Below are positions 30,752 to 39,871 of a stretch of 64,000 nucleotides of DNA, piece by piece. The translations under genes were made by a program, and so were the position numbers. Positions within the stretch are counted from its first letter, which is position 1. Each line of letters begins with the position of its first letter. The stretch spans positions 124,001 through 188,000 of the forward strand of contig NZ_MZGX01000007.1 in the NCBI RefSeq assembly GCF_002051585.1, in the 5' to 3' direction. The stretch is from Ruminiclostridium hungatei. Its GTDB lineage: Bacteria; Bacillota; Clostridia; Acetivibrionales; DSM-1351. The notes beneath the pieces were generated by a model. That model saw only the letters and a list, made by a program, of their open reading frames with translations, was not told the DNA's origin and searched no databases.

Positions 30752-32080
30752 TTACTCTTTACATACGGTTGTCACGGAAGTACCTGCCTTTCTTCCGGCT
30801 TCCACCTTCACTATTCTTTTTCCTTCCAGTTCTGCCACCCTGAACTGGATATTCTGGTACTCCACCTGTGGATTTTCACCGTTCTTTGGTATTCTGCCAA
30901 GCAGATCCATTATAAAGCCGCTCAGTGTGATAAAATCGCCCACCGGAAAAGGCTCATCCAATATTTCCGCAACCTTGTCAAGACTTATGGAACCTTCAAA
31001 TATGTATGTGTCATTGTCAAGGTATTCGACATCCTTATGCTCTATATCGTATTCGTCAAAAATGTTTCCGACTATCTCCTCCAGCAGGTTTTCCATGGTG
31101 ACCACTCCTGCTGTTCCTCCGTAATCGTCAATTACAACTGCCATATGCAATTTGTCCTTTTGCATCTCCTTGAACAGTTCGTCTGTCCGCTTTGATTTGG
31201 GAACAAAATACGGATTCCTTGTTATATCCGACAGATTGAATTGCCTCGAGGGACTGAGCATATATTGGATCAAATCCTTAACATGCAGTATTCCTACTAT
31301 ATTATCAATGTTATCTTTGTATACGGGTACTCTGGTATACTTTTCCTTGTCCATTATGTAGAGAGCATAATCCAGGTCGGAATCGACAGGAATGCCTACT
31401 ATTTTTGTCCTGTGGGTCATTATCTCTGCAACATGCTTGTTGTCAAATTCAAAGATATTATCAATCATCTCTTTCTCAGTATCCTGAATAACACCTTTTT
31501 CCTCTCCAACCTCCATCATCATGCGTATTTCCTCTTCTGTGACCCTTTCATGGTCATCCGCGGACGGGTTTCCTCCCAGCAGCCTGATAAAAAAGTTGGT
31601 TGAACCGGTGAGAAATTTCACAAAAGGATTTGTCAGCCTGGACAAGAGAATCAGAGGCCCCACTGCAAGCCTGGAAATAAAATCCGCCTTCTGCATGGCT
31701 ATCCTTTTGGGAATCAGTTCACCAAACACAAGTGTAAAATATGAAAGTACGATAGTTATGAGTATAAGAGAAATGGTGCGGACCAAGGCTTCTCCCAGTG
31801 GGAATTTCAAGCGGACAGCCAGGCTTGCGAGATCATCAACAAAGCTTTCAGCCGCAAAGGCACTGGCAAGAAAACCTGCAAAGGTTATGCCTATCTGAAT
31901 TGTAGCAAGAAACCGGCTGGGTTCGCTGAGAAAATTATGCAGTTGCCGGGCCTTTTTATCACCCTCATCAGCCTGTTTCTTTATGCGTTTATCGTTTAGT
32001 GAAATCAACGCAATTTCTGCTCCGGAAAAGAATGCATTTAAGAAGATAAGGACTATGAGCAGCAGTATCCTGGTAAACAA
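30752..32080 (-). CDS. CNNM/CorC-type hemolysin-family protein (DUF21-CBS-CorC_HlyC)
   Basis: A 442-residue membrane protein. Residues ~1-190 are the DUF21/CNNM membrane domain (FLNAFFSGAEIALISLN, FGELIPKRIA), ~205-330 a CBS pair (VAEIMTHRTKIVGIP; MAVVIDDYGGTAGVVTMEN) and ~345-430 a CorC_HlyC domain. Relatives act in magnesium efflux or homeostasis; older names call them hemolysins without proof. The TTG start follows GGAGGAAG. The gene is tandem with recQ, probably not functionally linked. Confidence 0.9.
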   Translation of the reverse strand: MFTRILLLIVLIFLNAFFSGAEIALISLNDKRIKKQADEGDKKARQLHNFLSEPSRFLATIQIGITFAGFLASAFAAESFVDDLASLAVRLKFPLGEALVRTISLILITIVLSYFTLVFGELIPKRIAMQKADFISRLAVGPLILLSRLTNPFVKFLTGSTNFFIRLLGGNPSADDHERVTEEEIRMMMEVGEEKGVIQDTEKEMIDNIFEFDNKHVAEIMTHRTKIVGIPVDSDLDYALYIMDKEKYTRVPVYKDNIDNIVGILHVKDLIQYMLSPSRQFNLSDITRNPYFVPKSKRTDELFKEMQKDKLHMAVVIDDYGGTAGVVTMENLLEEIVGNIFDEYDIEHKDVEYLDNDTYIFEGSISLDKVAEILDEPFPVGDFITLSGFIMDLLGRIPKNGENPQVEYQNIQFRVAELEGKRIVKVEAGRKAGTSVTTVCKE

Positions 32081-32161
32081 GTAATTCTTCCTCCAAAATT
32101 ATGTAAAAGTATGTAATTATCTTAACTATACTAAAAACATATATATGTGTCAAATGAGCAA

Positions 32162-32200
32162 GGGCAGCGGATACTGAAAGTTCATCCGCCGCCCTTTTTT
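32162..32200. terminator. stem-loop downstream of the CotH gene
   Basis: An 11-bp stem (32162-32172 with 32184-32194, one G-T pair). A T6 run follows on the plus strand, whereas on the minus strand only TTG follows, so the strong orientation is opposite to the adjacent genes. Confidence 0.6.
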
Positions 32201-32205
32201 GAAAT

Positions 32206-34149
32206 TTAAAAATACTTGTTTCGTTTAAACCTCACTGCAAATATCAGCCCCGCCACCAGGAATACCACGCTGCCGGCCAGAATGGCCAGGTTTGAGCCCA
32301 CAGCCATGCCGTTTCTTCCCTGGTTATCTTCTCCGGGTCTTTCCAGAACTTGCATATTTCCCGGAGGGCCTGCTCCATCAGGTGGCTCAAAGCCATCCGG
32401 AGGCTGCATCCCGTCTGGAAGCTGCATCCCATCCGGGGGCTGGAAATCGTCCTGTGTCCCGTTTTCACCCGGGGGCGATTGCATTTCATTCTGCTGCTCT
32501 CCTGCCGGGCTGTTTGCAGACAGCTGGTTTCCAGGCTGTCCCCGGCCGCCGCCCATACCGCCTCCTCCTTGTGAGCCCATCGTCGAAAGATTTATGGAAG
32601 CTGTATCTATGAGTTTGTCAGAAGCATCCTTCTGTGTTTCCGACGTTGACGGAATGCTGCCGTCAAGCTGTCCCGCTATGCTAAGTGCTCTCAGCCTCCC
32701 AAACTCCTTAAGCGTTTGAACAGCCTTGGCATATTGCTCTTGTGTATAGAAAGCAGTAGCGTCATTTTTAACAGACTCTGATATAAGCAGGTCAACCTTG
32801 TCTATTGTCTGCTGAAATTTTCCCGACTGGAAATATTCATCAACAATCTGTTTCAGGTACTCATGATATTTTTCCCTGTATTCATCCACCTCCAGCAGCT
32901 TCGCCACCATAGGCCTCTCCGACATTTTTATTCCTGAAACCGGAGTGTCTATGGGCAGGTTTACCGCCGCCTCAGCAGAATTCATCTGAAAGCCTCCAAA
33001 TGCAAGGTTATAGTCCCAGGGCAGCATAGTCAGCTTTCCGTCTTCTTCATACAGGTAGTAGTTATGCTTCATGCCGCTGAAATAGCTGTCCATATTCACC
33101 AGTACCGTGCTGGCGGCCAGGTATCTCAATGTGGAATCCACATCAATGTATTTATCGAGCTGGGTACCGGAATTCAGATTCTTAATGGCAGCTATCACCC
33201 TGCTATAATCATCCTTTGAGCCCTTAAAGACCTCATTGTCAAAAATATTGGAGTAGCTGCTTATACTGTCATCCGTGTATTTCAGGTCGGTACCGCCGCT
33301 GGGGCCGTTCCCGCCGAAGCCACCCATTCCTACTCCGCCTCCATTTTGCTGCCGGAACTGGCCTTTGCTTGTACTGCTGTTCCTATTGGATGTGCTGTTG
33401 CCGCCGTTGTTCGGCCCGGCATTATTCGGGGCGGCATTATTGATTCCGGGCGGTGCCTGCCTTGCACCCCAATTTCCGTCATTACCGCCATTTCTGCCGC
33501 CTCCCGCTCCCATTCCAGCGCCCATTTCCATACTCTCGGGTTTGTAGAGCCTTCCATAATCACTGCCATAATTACGCTGGGCAAAGGCCTCTTCAATAGC
33601 CTCCACCGCCACATACAGCCCCCAGTCCTTTCCGTTTACCATCACATCCGCATATACAAAAAGAGGTGTTTTGACTCCAATATACGTCATGAGGTCATAA
33701 GACAGATAATCCTTCATATAGGTGGCATCCGACTGGACGTTGTTTATTACCATTTTATCCAGTCCCATAAAGGTCTGCCCATCAATATAGTGGTCAAACT
33801 CAAACTTGAAGCTGAACCTGTCGGAATCCGACCTGGCAACGGTAGCCAGGCTGGAGTTCCCTTTAGGCCTTATCCCCACCGTACTTATGGTGCTGCCGTT
33901 GATGGTGAGGTCGCAGGAAATATATTCTTCCTGGGCGGAATCAAGCATCTTTTGCCACTGTGTTTCGTCCACCTTTATATCAATTTCAGTTATCCTGTCT
34001 TTATTAAATACGTTGCCGGCATATTCCGGCTGTGCAGGCTGCACGCCCTCACCGGGGGTCTTGGGGATTAAGACAATCAAGCCGGTAAAGATAACAGCCA
34101 CGACAAGCATACTCATTATGAAGACATTTATTTTCTTACCGGTTATCAT
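32206..34149 (-). CDS. membrane-anchored CotH-family protein kinase-like protein
   Basis: A 647-residue protein with an N-terminal signal anchor (INVFIMSMLVVAVIFTGLIVL), a CotH domain (~45-490; GIRPKGNSS, YLSYDLMTYIGV, LPWDYNLAFGG), low-complexity Gly/Asn/Pro-rich inserts (~205-290 and ~525-610, with repeated PPDGMQ-type units) and a C-terminal helix followed by RFKRNKYF. Bacillus CotH is an atypical kinase that phosphorylates spore-coat proteins; the DYN-like segment here fits such an active site, but activity is not shown. It is the last gene of a three-gene cluster with DUF4956 and VTC-like proteins, each preceded by a good ribosome binding site. Confidence 0.9.
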   Translation of the reverse strand: MITGKKINVFIMSMLVVAVIFTGLIVLIPKTPGEGVQPAQPEYAGNVFNKDRITEIDIKVDETQWQKMLDSAQEEYISCDLTINGSTISTVGIRPKGNSSLATVARSDSDRFSFKFEFDHYIDGQTFMGLDKMVINNVQSDATYMKDYLSYDLMTYIGVKTPLFVYADVMVNGKDWGLYVAVEAIEEAFAQRNYGSDYGRLYKPESMEMGAGMGAGGGRNGGNDGNWGARQAPPGINNAAPNNAGPNNGGNSTSNRNSSTSKGQFRQQNGGGVGMGGFGGNGPSGGTDLKYTDDSISSYSNIFDNEVFKGSKDDYSRVIAAIKNLNSGTQLDKYIDVDSTLRYLAASTVLVNMDSYFSGMKHNYYLYEEDGKLTMLPWDYNLAFGGFQMNSAEAAVNLPIDTPVSGIKMSERPMVAKLLEVDEYREKYHEYLKQIVDEYFQSGKFQQTIDKVDLLISESVKNDATAFYTQEQYAKAVQTLKEFGRLRALSIAGQLDGSIPSTSETQKDASDKLIDTASINLSTMGSQGGGGMGGGRGQPGNQLSANSPAGEQQNEMQSPPGENGTQDDFQPPDGMQLPDGMQPPDGFEPPDGAGPPGNMQVLERPGEDNQGRNGMAVGSNLAILAGSVVFLVAGLIFAVRFKRNKYF

Positions 34150-34167
34150 AAAAACGCCCCTTCCAGC

Positions 34168-34839
34168 CTATGACATATATTCCCCGTTATAGCTTACGAG
34201 AACGGCATTGGACACTCCTTCAAGCTTCGAAATGCTGTTTACGAAACTGGTGGCCATATCCTTAAGCCTGACCTCAATGGTAAGTTCAATTCCATTGGTT
34301 GATACGGCCTTGGATTTTACCATATGTTTTCTCACACTGTCATTTACAGTCTTTGTCACCAGCTCTTCAGAGCTTTCATCAGCACAGTTCACTACCAGTA
34401 TATATGGATTGTCGGAGCTTTTCTTGTTTACAAAAACCAGCATTATTATTCCTATGAAAAGAGAGCCGAAAACAGCAAGAGGAATTAATCCTGCTCCGGT
34501 GACAATTCCTGCCGAGATGGCCCAGAAAAGAAAAGCAATATCCATGGGTTCCTTAATGGCAGACCTGAAACGCACTATGGACAGCGCACCCACCATGCCA
34601 AGAGACAGAACCACATTAGAGGTAACTGCCAGAATTATCAGTGTTGTCACAAGAGTCATTGCCATCAGAGATACACCAAAGCTTGCAGAATACATTACTC
34701 CGTTAAAGGTTTTCTTGTAGACATAGAAAATGAATAGACCGAGAATAAAGGAAAGACCCAGCGCAATTACCATATCCAGCGGTGAAAAGGTGCTCACCTT
34801 TTCTATAAAGCCTGATTTAAAAATGTCGTTAAAAGTCAT
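34168..34839 (-). CDS. DUF4956-family membrane protein
   Basis: A 223-residue protein with four to five membrane helices in the first ~125 residues (FILGLFIFYVY; MALTLVTTLIILAVT-like; FRSAIKEPMDIAFLFWAISAGI) and a soluble C-terminal domain of about 85 residues. The VRFRSAIKEP segment is the most distinctive feature of the family. Function is unknown. It stands between the VTC-like and CotH genes, a combination known in Firmicutes. ATG follows GGAGGCTGAC. Confidence 0.85.
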   Translation of the reverse strand: MTFNDIFKSGFIEKVSTFSPLDMVIALGLSFILGLFIFYVYKKTFNGVMYSASFGVSLMAMTLVTTLIILAVTSNVVLSLGMVGALSIVRFRSAIKEPMDIAFLFWAISAGIVTGAGLIPLAVFGSLFIGIIMLVFVNKKSSDNPYILVVNCADESSEELVTKTVNDSVRKHMVKSKAVSTNGIELTIEVRLKDMATSFVNSISKLEGVSNAVLVSYNGEYMS

Positions 34840-34880
34840 GTCAGCCTCCAGTAAAATAATTTTTTGTTTTTAATTTTTTA

Positions 34881-35567
34881 TCAGCCGTACACCCTGGCCT
34901 CGGCATATTTCGAGAATGCCATATTTCTCCTGTTGTCAACCTGAATAATATCTCTTACAATACCGGGCAAAAACTCGTCGTATTTTACCTCCAAAATAAT
35001 CACATTATTCTGATTGGTTTTGAGAGTAGGCAAATCTTTGATAAAGAGCTCCCTGGAATTCAAGCCGGTTCTGATTTCAGTATCAATTGTTATACGGACG
35101 TTTCCGGGCTCATAAACAAAAGGCTCTCTCATATAATCCACCAGGGTTCTTGGTCTTAGCTGCTGATAGTTCATTTTAAAATAAAGTTCCAGCAGCAGGG
35201 GATGGGCGGTTTCTTTCATCCAATCCAGCTCGCCTGAAATTATCTGTTCGCACTGTTTTTTAGTCAGTGCCGCCGACCGTTTAAAGCATAAACCGTTTAC
35301 CTTGCCTTTTTTCTCAAGCCTGATAAAGCTCAAATCGTCATTATAATACCTGATACGGAATTTCTCCCTGTTATTGACGCCGTTTATCTTTTCCAAAAGG
35401 GCTTTATTGCTGAAATTATCAAAATAAAGGCTTCTGATTCTGTACTTTCCGCTTTGGTCAACATGCGGGTCAGGCTTTGCTATAAGCTTCAGCCTTCTGC
35501 GCAGTGCAAGGTAATCGGAGAAATTTATGCTGTGTTTTATCTCATGTCTGAGCTTGGGCTCACCCAT
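34881..35567 (-). CDS. VTC-domain (polyphosphate polymerase-like) protein
   Basis: A 228-residue soluble protein with the tunnel-forming VTC/CYTH fold: RHEIKHSINFSDY, IRSLYFDN, FRIRYYN, LEKKGKVNGLCFKR and ILEVKYDEFLPG supply the basic and acidic side chains that in yeast Vtc4 bind triphosphate and metal. Polyphosphate synthesis is the family prediction, not a demonstrated activity in bacteria of this kind. ATG follows AGGGAGTG. It opens the VTC-DUF4956-CotH cluster. Confidence 0.87.
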   Translation of the reverse strand: MGEPKLRHEIKHSINFSDYLALRRRLKLIAKPDPHVDQSGKYRIRSLYFDNFSNKALLEKINGVNNREKFRIRYYNDDLSFIRLEKKGKVNGLCFKRSAALTKKQCEQIISGELDWMKETAHPLLLELYFKMNYQQLRPRTLVDYMREPFVYEPGNVRITIDTEIRTGLNSRELFIKDLPTLKTNQNNVIILEVKYDEFLPGIVRDIIQVDNRRNMAFSKYAEARVYG

Positions 35568-35826
35568 TTATAACACTCCCTTATGGCTATGATTTGGTTC
35601 TTACGCCACTGCCAGCTACATGACAAATGATAATATATGAATGTGATGATTTTCTGAACATGGAATGAATTCTGTATAAAAAGTTAACATTTACTTAACA
35701 ATGCCGGATATAATAAGCAAGTATTAATAGGCGGAGCTGAAGTAACCAGCAGAAATGCCCGTTCACGGGAAGCTTTTGGACTTTTTGAAGAGGAGCGGCA
35801 CCAATTGAAGCAACTGGCACCGGTAC

Positions 35827-35854
35827 AAAAAAAGCTGTCTCCTGAAGAGACAGC
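35827..35854 (-). terminator. intrinsic terminator of the pyrophosphatase gene
   Basis: On the minus strand GCTGTCTC, a 5-base loop, GAGACAGC and T7. It lies 9 bp after the stop of the CBS-PPase gene. The rest of the 35568-35862 spacer holds no recognised gene. Confidence 0.9.
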
Positions 35855-35862
35855 CTCTATTT

Positions 35863-37506
35863 TTAAATCATTTCTCGTTGTATGGCTCTGGAGAGCATGG
35901 GAATTACCTGCTTCTTTCTGGAAACCACGCCGCCCAGAAAAGCGCTGCTTTCCCCGTTCTTAACATTAAATGCCTTTTCCACCAATCCCGAGTCATCTCC
36001 TGCGAACAGGATTTCGGAACCTTCGTTTATAATATCGGTAACCATCAGCAGTATCAGGCTGTAGCCTTTATTTTCCTGCACAATCTTCATATGCTTCAGA
36101 AGACTGTCCTTAACCTTTCCGAAGGCCTCTGAATCACTGGAGTTTATCTGCCCTATACCAATCTTATATTTATTGAGGATAAAGTCCTTAAAGTCGTAGT
36201 CCAGGATTGTTTGAGGACTCATTCCTTCAAGGGATGCACTTGCCTTGTACAGTGCAGTTGCAAATTCTTCAATATTTATATCCGCAATCTTTGCCAGCTT
36301 GTTTGCGGACAATTCGTCAGCATAAGTGCTGGTGGGGGATTTGAATTTCATGGTATCTGATATAATCGCCGCACAGAGAATTCCTGCTATCTTCTTGGAG
36401 GGATTCAAGCCGTTTTCGAAATACATGTTTGCAATAAGTGTGGAGGTACTGCCCACAGCATCATTTTTAAAGTATATGGGATAGCTGGTCTGAATATCAC
36501 CTATCCTGTGATGGTCAATGATTTCGAGAATGTCGGCCTGTTCAATCCCATCTATGGTTTGAGCCTTTTCGTTGTGATCCACAAGTATGATTTTTTTTCT
36601 CCTTTGAGAAATCAGATGGTATCTGGAAATAAAGCCCACTATCCTGCCCTCGTCATCAACAACCGGATAGCTTCTGTACCTTGTTTTAAGCATTTTTTCC
36701 TTTATATTGTCTATATAGTCGTGAATATTGAAAACCACAAGCTGTTTCCTGGTCATTATATAGCTGACGGGAATGCTTTGATTTATAAGTCTCGCTGTTG
36801 TAAATGTGTCATAGTTCGTTTCAAGTACAATGCAGCCCGACTCCTGTGCATATTTCAATACCTCCTGGTCAATCTGTCCTCCGCAGGTGAGTATAATGCA
36901 GCTTACACCAATGGAGACAGCCTTTAACTGACTGTCCTTTCTGTTACCGATAATGACTATATCCCCGGTTTCAACGAAGGGCTCCATGTCCTCCGGGATC
37001 ATGGCTGCAATCACCACCTTTCCGGCGGCTCTGAACCGGTCTTCATTTCCGCATATAAGCCTGGCATTCAGTGTATCGGTTATGTTTCTCAGGGGAGTAT
37101 TGCTGGCAGAAAGGATATTGTTTTCAAGCGCATCCAGATAGCTGCTTGTAATATCAGATAAGGTAATGATACCTAATAGTTTGCCGTTTATATCGGCCAC
37201 CGGCAGTACCTTGATATTATTCTTCTGCATTATGCTCCAGGCCGACTTGATTGAAATATCCTCCGAAACGGGAGTTATAATGTCCATATTCAGATCGGAC
37301 ACCTGCGTCCTGACGGTTTCCTTATATTCCGGAATATCAACTCCAAAATATTTAAGCACAAATTCCGTTTCCTTGTTAATATCGCCTATCCTTATAGGCA
37401 AAGCATTCATCGCATGTCTTTTTTTCAGCTCGGCGTAAGCGATAGCGGAGCATATGGAATCCGTATCGGGATTTTTATGACCTGTAATATATATTAGTTC
37501 ACTCAC
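35863..37506 (-). CDS. manganese-dependent inorganic pyrophosphatase with CBS-DRTGG-CBS insert
   Basis: Family II pyrophosphatase, PPi to 2 Pi, with a regulatory insert; 547 residues against about 310 for the simple form. The catalytic DHH part is split: GHKNPDTDSICSAIAY at the N-terminus, then VDHNEKAQ, IIDHHRIGD and the DHHA2 domain (~430-547; FLGGVVSRKKQVIP). Between them lie CBS1 (~70-125), a DRTGG domain (~130-245) and CBS2 (~250-305). In characterised clostridial relatives AMP/ADP inhibit and Ap4A activates. The GTG start follows GGAGGCATAATTA. Confidence 0.93.
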   Translation of the reverse strand: MSELIYITGHKNPDTDSICSAIAYAELKKRHAMNALPIRIGDINKETEFVLKYFGVDIPEYKETVRTQVSDLNMDIITPVSEDISIKSAWSIMQKNNIKVLPVADINGKLLGIITLSDITSSYLDALENNILSASNTPLRNITDTLNARLICGNEDRFRAAGKVVIAAMIPEDMEPFVETGDIVIIGNRKDSQLKAVSIGVSCIILTCGGQIDQEVLKYAQESGCIVLETNYDTFTTARLINQSIPVSYIMTRKQLVVFNIHDYIDNIKEKMLKTRYRSYPVVDDEGRIVGFISRYHLISQRRKKIILVDHNEKAQTIDGIEQADILEIIDHHRIGDIQTSYPIYFKNDAVGSTSTLIANMYFENGLNPSKKIAGILCAAIISDTMKFKSPTSTYADELSANKLAKIADINIEEFATALYKASASLEGMSPQTILDYDFKDFILNKYKIGIGQINSSDSEAFGKVKDSLLKHMKIVQENKGYSLILLMVTDIINEGSEILFAGDDSGLVEKAFNVKNGESSAFLGGVVSRKKQVIPMLSRAIQREMI

Positions 37507-37582
37507 TAATTATGCCTCCATGAACAATTAGAGTTTGAGTTTTTACAGCCAACCCTAATTTTACACTAATCTTCAGCCGCCT

Positions 37583-39079
37583 TCAAGTTAATTTGCAGCC
37601 CCCCTCCTTCGTCTCTGCGTCCCTGCTATCCAGCCTCAATTCAAACCAGAAAGTACTGCCTTGGCCGTTTTTGCTGATTACGCCATATTCAGCCCTGTGC
37701 ATATCCAGAATGGTTTTTACTATGGAAAGTCCCAATCCTGTTCCTATGGCAGCCCTCTTATGTGCCTTATCCACCTTATAGTACCTGTCCCATATAAGAG
37801 GGAGCTGTTCCTCTGCTATACCTTCTCCTGTATCAATTATCTCAATCCTGACGCGGGAACCACTGATCCGTTCTGCTATAGTAACGGTTTTATCTGCTCC
37901 GGTGTAGGTTATTGCATTATTTATAAGATTATAAAGGACCTGTGAAATCTTTACCGGGTCGGCGTTGACCCATATATCTCCTGCACTTTCAAACTTCAGC
38001 CTGTATCCGTCCTGTTCTGTCAGCTTGCCGTATCTCTTCAATATTTCCTCTATGCCTTTTGTCAGATTGAAGCGTTCAGCAGTCAATGCCTGGGTTCCTG
38101 ACTGGAGCTTGGATATGTCCAGAATATCATTTACCAGGGTGGTAAGTCTTTTTGCCTCATCAATTATTATTTGGATATTTCCGGGAGTATTCTCGCCGGG
38201 CAGGTCTCTCATAACTTCTCCGTAGCCGGTTATCATTGTCAAGGGTGTCCTGAGATCATGAGAAATATTTGCAATAAGCTCCCGTCTGAGTCCCTCAACC
38301 TTTGACAGCTCTCTTGCGGCATAATTAAGCGTATCATTGAGCTCAGCAATTTCCAGATAGCCCCTTCCCTCAAATACGGTATCATAATTGCCTCTGGCCA
38401 GTTCCTTGGCTGAACTGTTGATTTTTATGATGGGCCGGGATATGCTCTTTGACACAAAAAGTGCCATGCCCAGCGCCAGCAGCACAGTAATGGCCGTGAC
38501 ATATACAAGCTGTATCCTGAGAGTGTCTACAGTCGCAGTTACAGGAGTTATTGTGGAATTGAGGAAGATAATAACCTTTGATCCGTCTTCCTTTTCAACT
38601 GTTTCAACATAAATCATGCTTTCATCCTTCATGCCATAGCCCCGGGGCATTTTCCCTTCGAAAGGCTTGTCCTTGTACAATATGTCTTTGGGCTCCTCCC
38701 TGGTACGCAGTTCAAGGAGAGTGCCGCCGTTCTGCAGAGCCTTCTGATACAGCGCATACAGTTCGCTGCTGGGCATTCTGTGAATCAGGCTGTCAGGGGC
38801 AGCATCCGAAGAAAACACGTTTGAGCCGTCCTCCAGCAGTATCCTTATGAAGGTTTGATTCTGCTGGGATATTGAGTTCAGCAAGATATTGAGGTTATCA
38901 TTGTTTATATTTTCTTCAATGGTTTCAGCCGAGTCTTTTATATTGTTAATTCTTATCTGCCTGTAAAAATCGTCAAGGAACACGATTTGAAAAAGCCACA
39001 GCATTATGAGCATAGCTGCTGCAAATACGGACAAATAGAAAAAGAGCTTAAATTTTATGCTCATTTTGTCAAGCTTCAA
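37583..39079 (-). CDS. two-component sensor histidine kinase
   Basis: A 498-residue membrane kinase. First helix at ~10-33, an extracytoplasmic sensor region of about 150 residues, second helix at ~188-210, HAMP (~210-262), HisKA with NISHDLRTPLTMITGYGEV and HATPase_c with NLINNAITYTG, DTGEGIAEEQL and GTGLGLSIV. The signal is unknown. The TTG start overlaps the end of the response regulator gene, so the two are translationally coupled. Confidence 0.93.
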   Translation of the reverse strand: MKLDKMSIKFKLFFYLSVFAAAMLIMLWLFQIVFLDDFYRQIRINNIKDSAETIEENINNDNLNILLNSISQQNQTFIRILLEDGSNVFSSDAAPDSLIHRMPSSELYALYQKALQNGGTLLELRTREEPKDILYKDKPFEGKMPRGYGMKDESMIYVETVEKEDGSKVIIFLNSTITPVTATVDTLRIQLVYVTAITVLLALGMALFVSKSISRPIIKINSSAKELARGNYDTVFEGRGYLEIAELNDTLNYAARELSKVEGLRRELIANISHDLRTPLTMITGYGEVMRDLPGENTPGNIQIIIDEAKRLTTLVNDILDISKLQSGTQALTAERFNLTKGIEEILKRYGKLTEQDGYRLKFESAGDIWVNADPVKISQVLYNLINNAITYTGADKTVTIAERISGSRVRIEIIDTGEGIAEEQLPLIWDRYYKVDKAHKRAAIGTGLGLSIVKTILDMHRAEYGVISKNGQGSTFWFELRLDSRDAETKEGGCKLT

Positions 39080-39746
39080 AGCGATATCCCACCCCTCTAA
39101 GGGTAACTATATATTTGCTATAATTTCCCAAACTCTTTCTCAGAAGCTTGATATGAGTATCGAGAGTCCTGTCGTCGCCGTAAAAATCATATCCCCATAC
39201 ATCTGTTATCAATTTTTCCCTGGTTAAAGCAATACCTCTGTTCTTGACAAGGTAAAAAAGCAAGTCATATTCCTTTGGAGACATATCCGTTTTAACTTTG
39301 TCAATATAGACAAGCCTGCCTGTAAAATCCACCGTCAGGCCCTCAAAGCTTATAATCTCTTTCTTGTTTTCATCAGCAGCAGTACCATTGCTTCTTTTTA
39401 CTATTGCGTTGACCCGCATCATCAACTCTTTGGGCGAGAAGGGCTTTACCACATAATCGTCAATTCCCAGCTCGAAGCCGTGTATTTTGTCATACTCCTC
39501 GCCTCTGGCCGAAAGCATGAGTACCGGTGTTTTTCTGCTTTTCCTTATTTCCTTGCAGGCTGAAAATCCGTCCAGTTCCGGCATCATTATATCCATTATA
39601 ATAATGTCAAATTCCCTCTCCCTGCATATATCCACCGCTTCCATTCCATCAGCCGCCTCGCTGACCTCATGGCCTTCAAAGACTGCATATTTTTTAATAA
39701 TTTCTCTTATACCCGTTTCGTCATCAACTACCAGAATTTTATACAT
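39069..39746 (-). CDS. OmpR/PhoB-family response regulator
   Basis: A 225-residue DNA-binding regulator. The receiver domain (1-~118) has VVDDETG, the phospho-acceptor Asp in IIIMDIMMPELDG, the switch Ser in MLSARG and Lys in VVKPFSPKE. The winged-helix domain (~130-225) has SPKEYDLLFYL and TLDTHIKLLRKSLG. ATG follows GGAAGGTGA. It overlaps the kinase gene by 11 bp. Targets are unknown. Confidence 0.95.
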   Translation of the reverse strand: MYKILVVDDETGIREIIKKYAVFEGHEVSEAADGMEAVDICREREFDIIIMDIMMPELDGFSACKEIRKSRKTPVLMLSARGEEYDKIHGFELGIDDYVVKPFSPKELMMRVNAIVKRSNGTAADENKKEIISFEGLTVDFTGRLVYIDKVKTDMSPKEYDLLFYLVKNRGIALTREKLITDVWGYDFYGDDRTLDTHIKLLRKSLGNYSKYIVTLRGVGYRFEA

Positions 39747-39871
39747 ACAGTCACCTTCCTTAAAATAGAAAGACCCTTCAAGTCATTTCCGGGATGTTAT
39801 TATTATATATCATCCTCATAAAATAATTGTGAAGGGCGGGTGAATTTCAAATGAAATTTATGTAATTGCAC

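Noticed and set aside
35742-35830. A plus-strand stretch reading RSREAFGLFEEERHQLKQLA, reminiscent of an IS21-type transposase segment
   Set aside because: Only about 25 codons, no start or ribosome binding site, no second block of similarity, and it runs into the terminator of the pyrophosphatase gene. The likeness could be chance.
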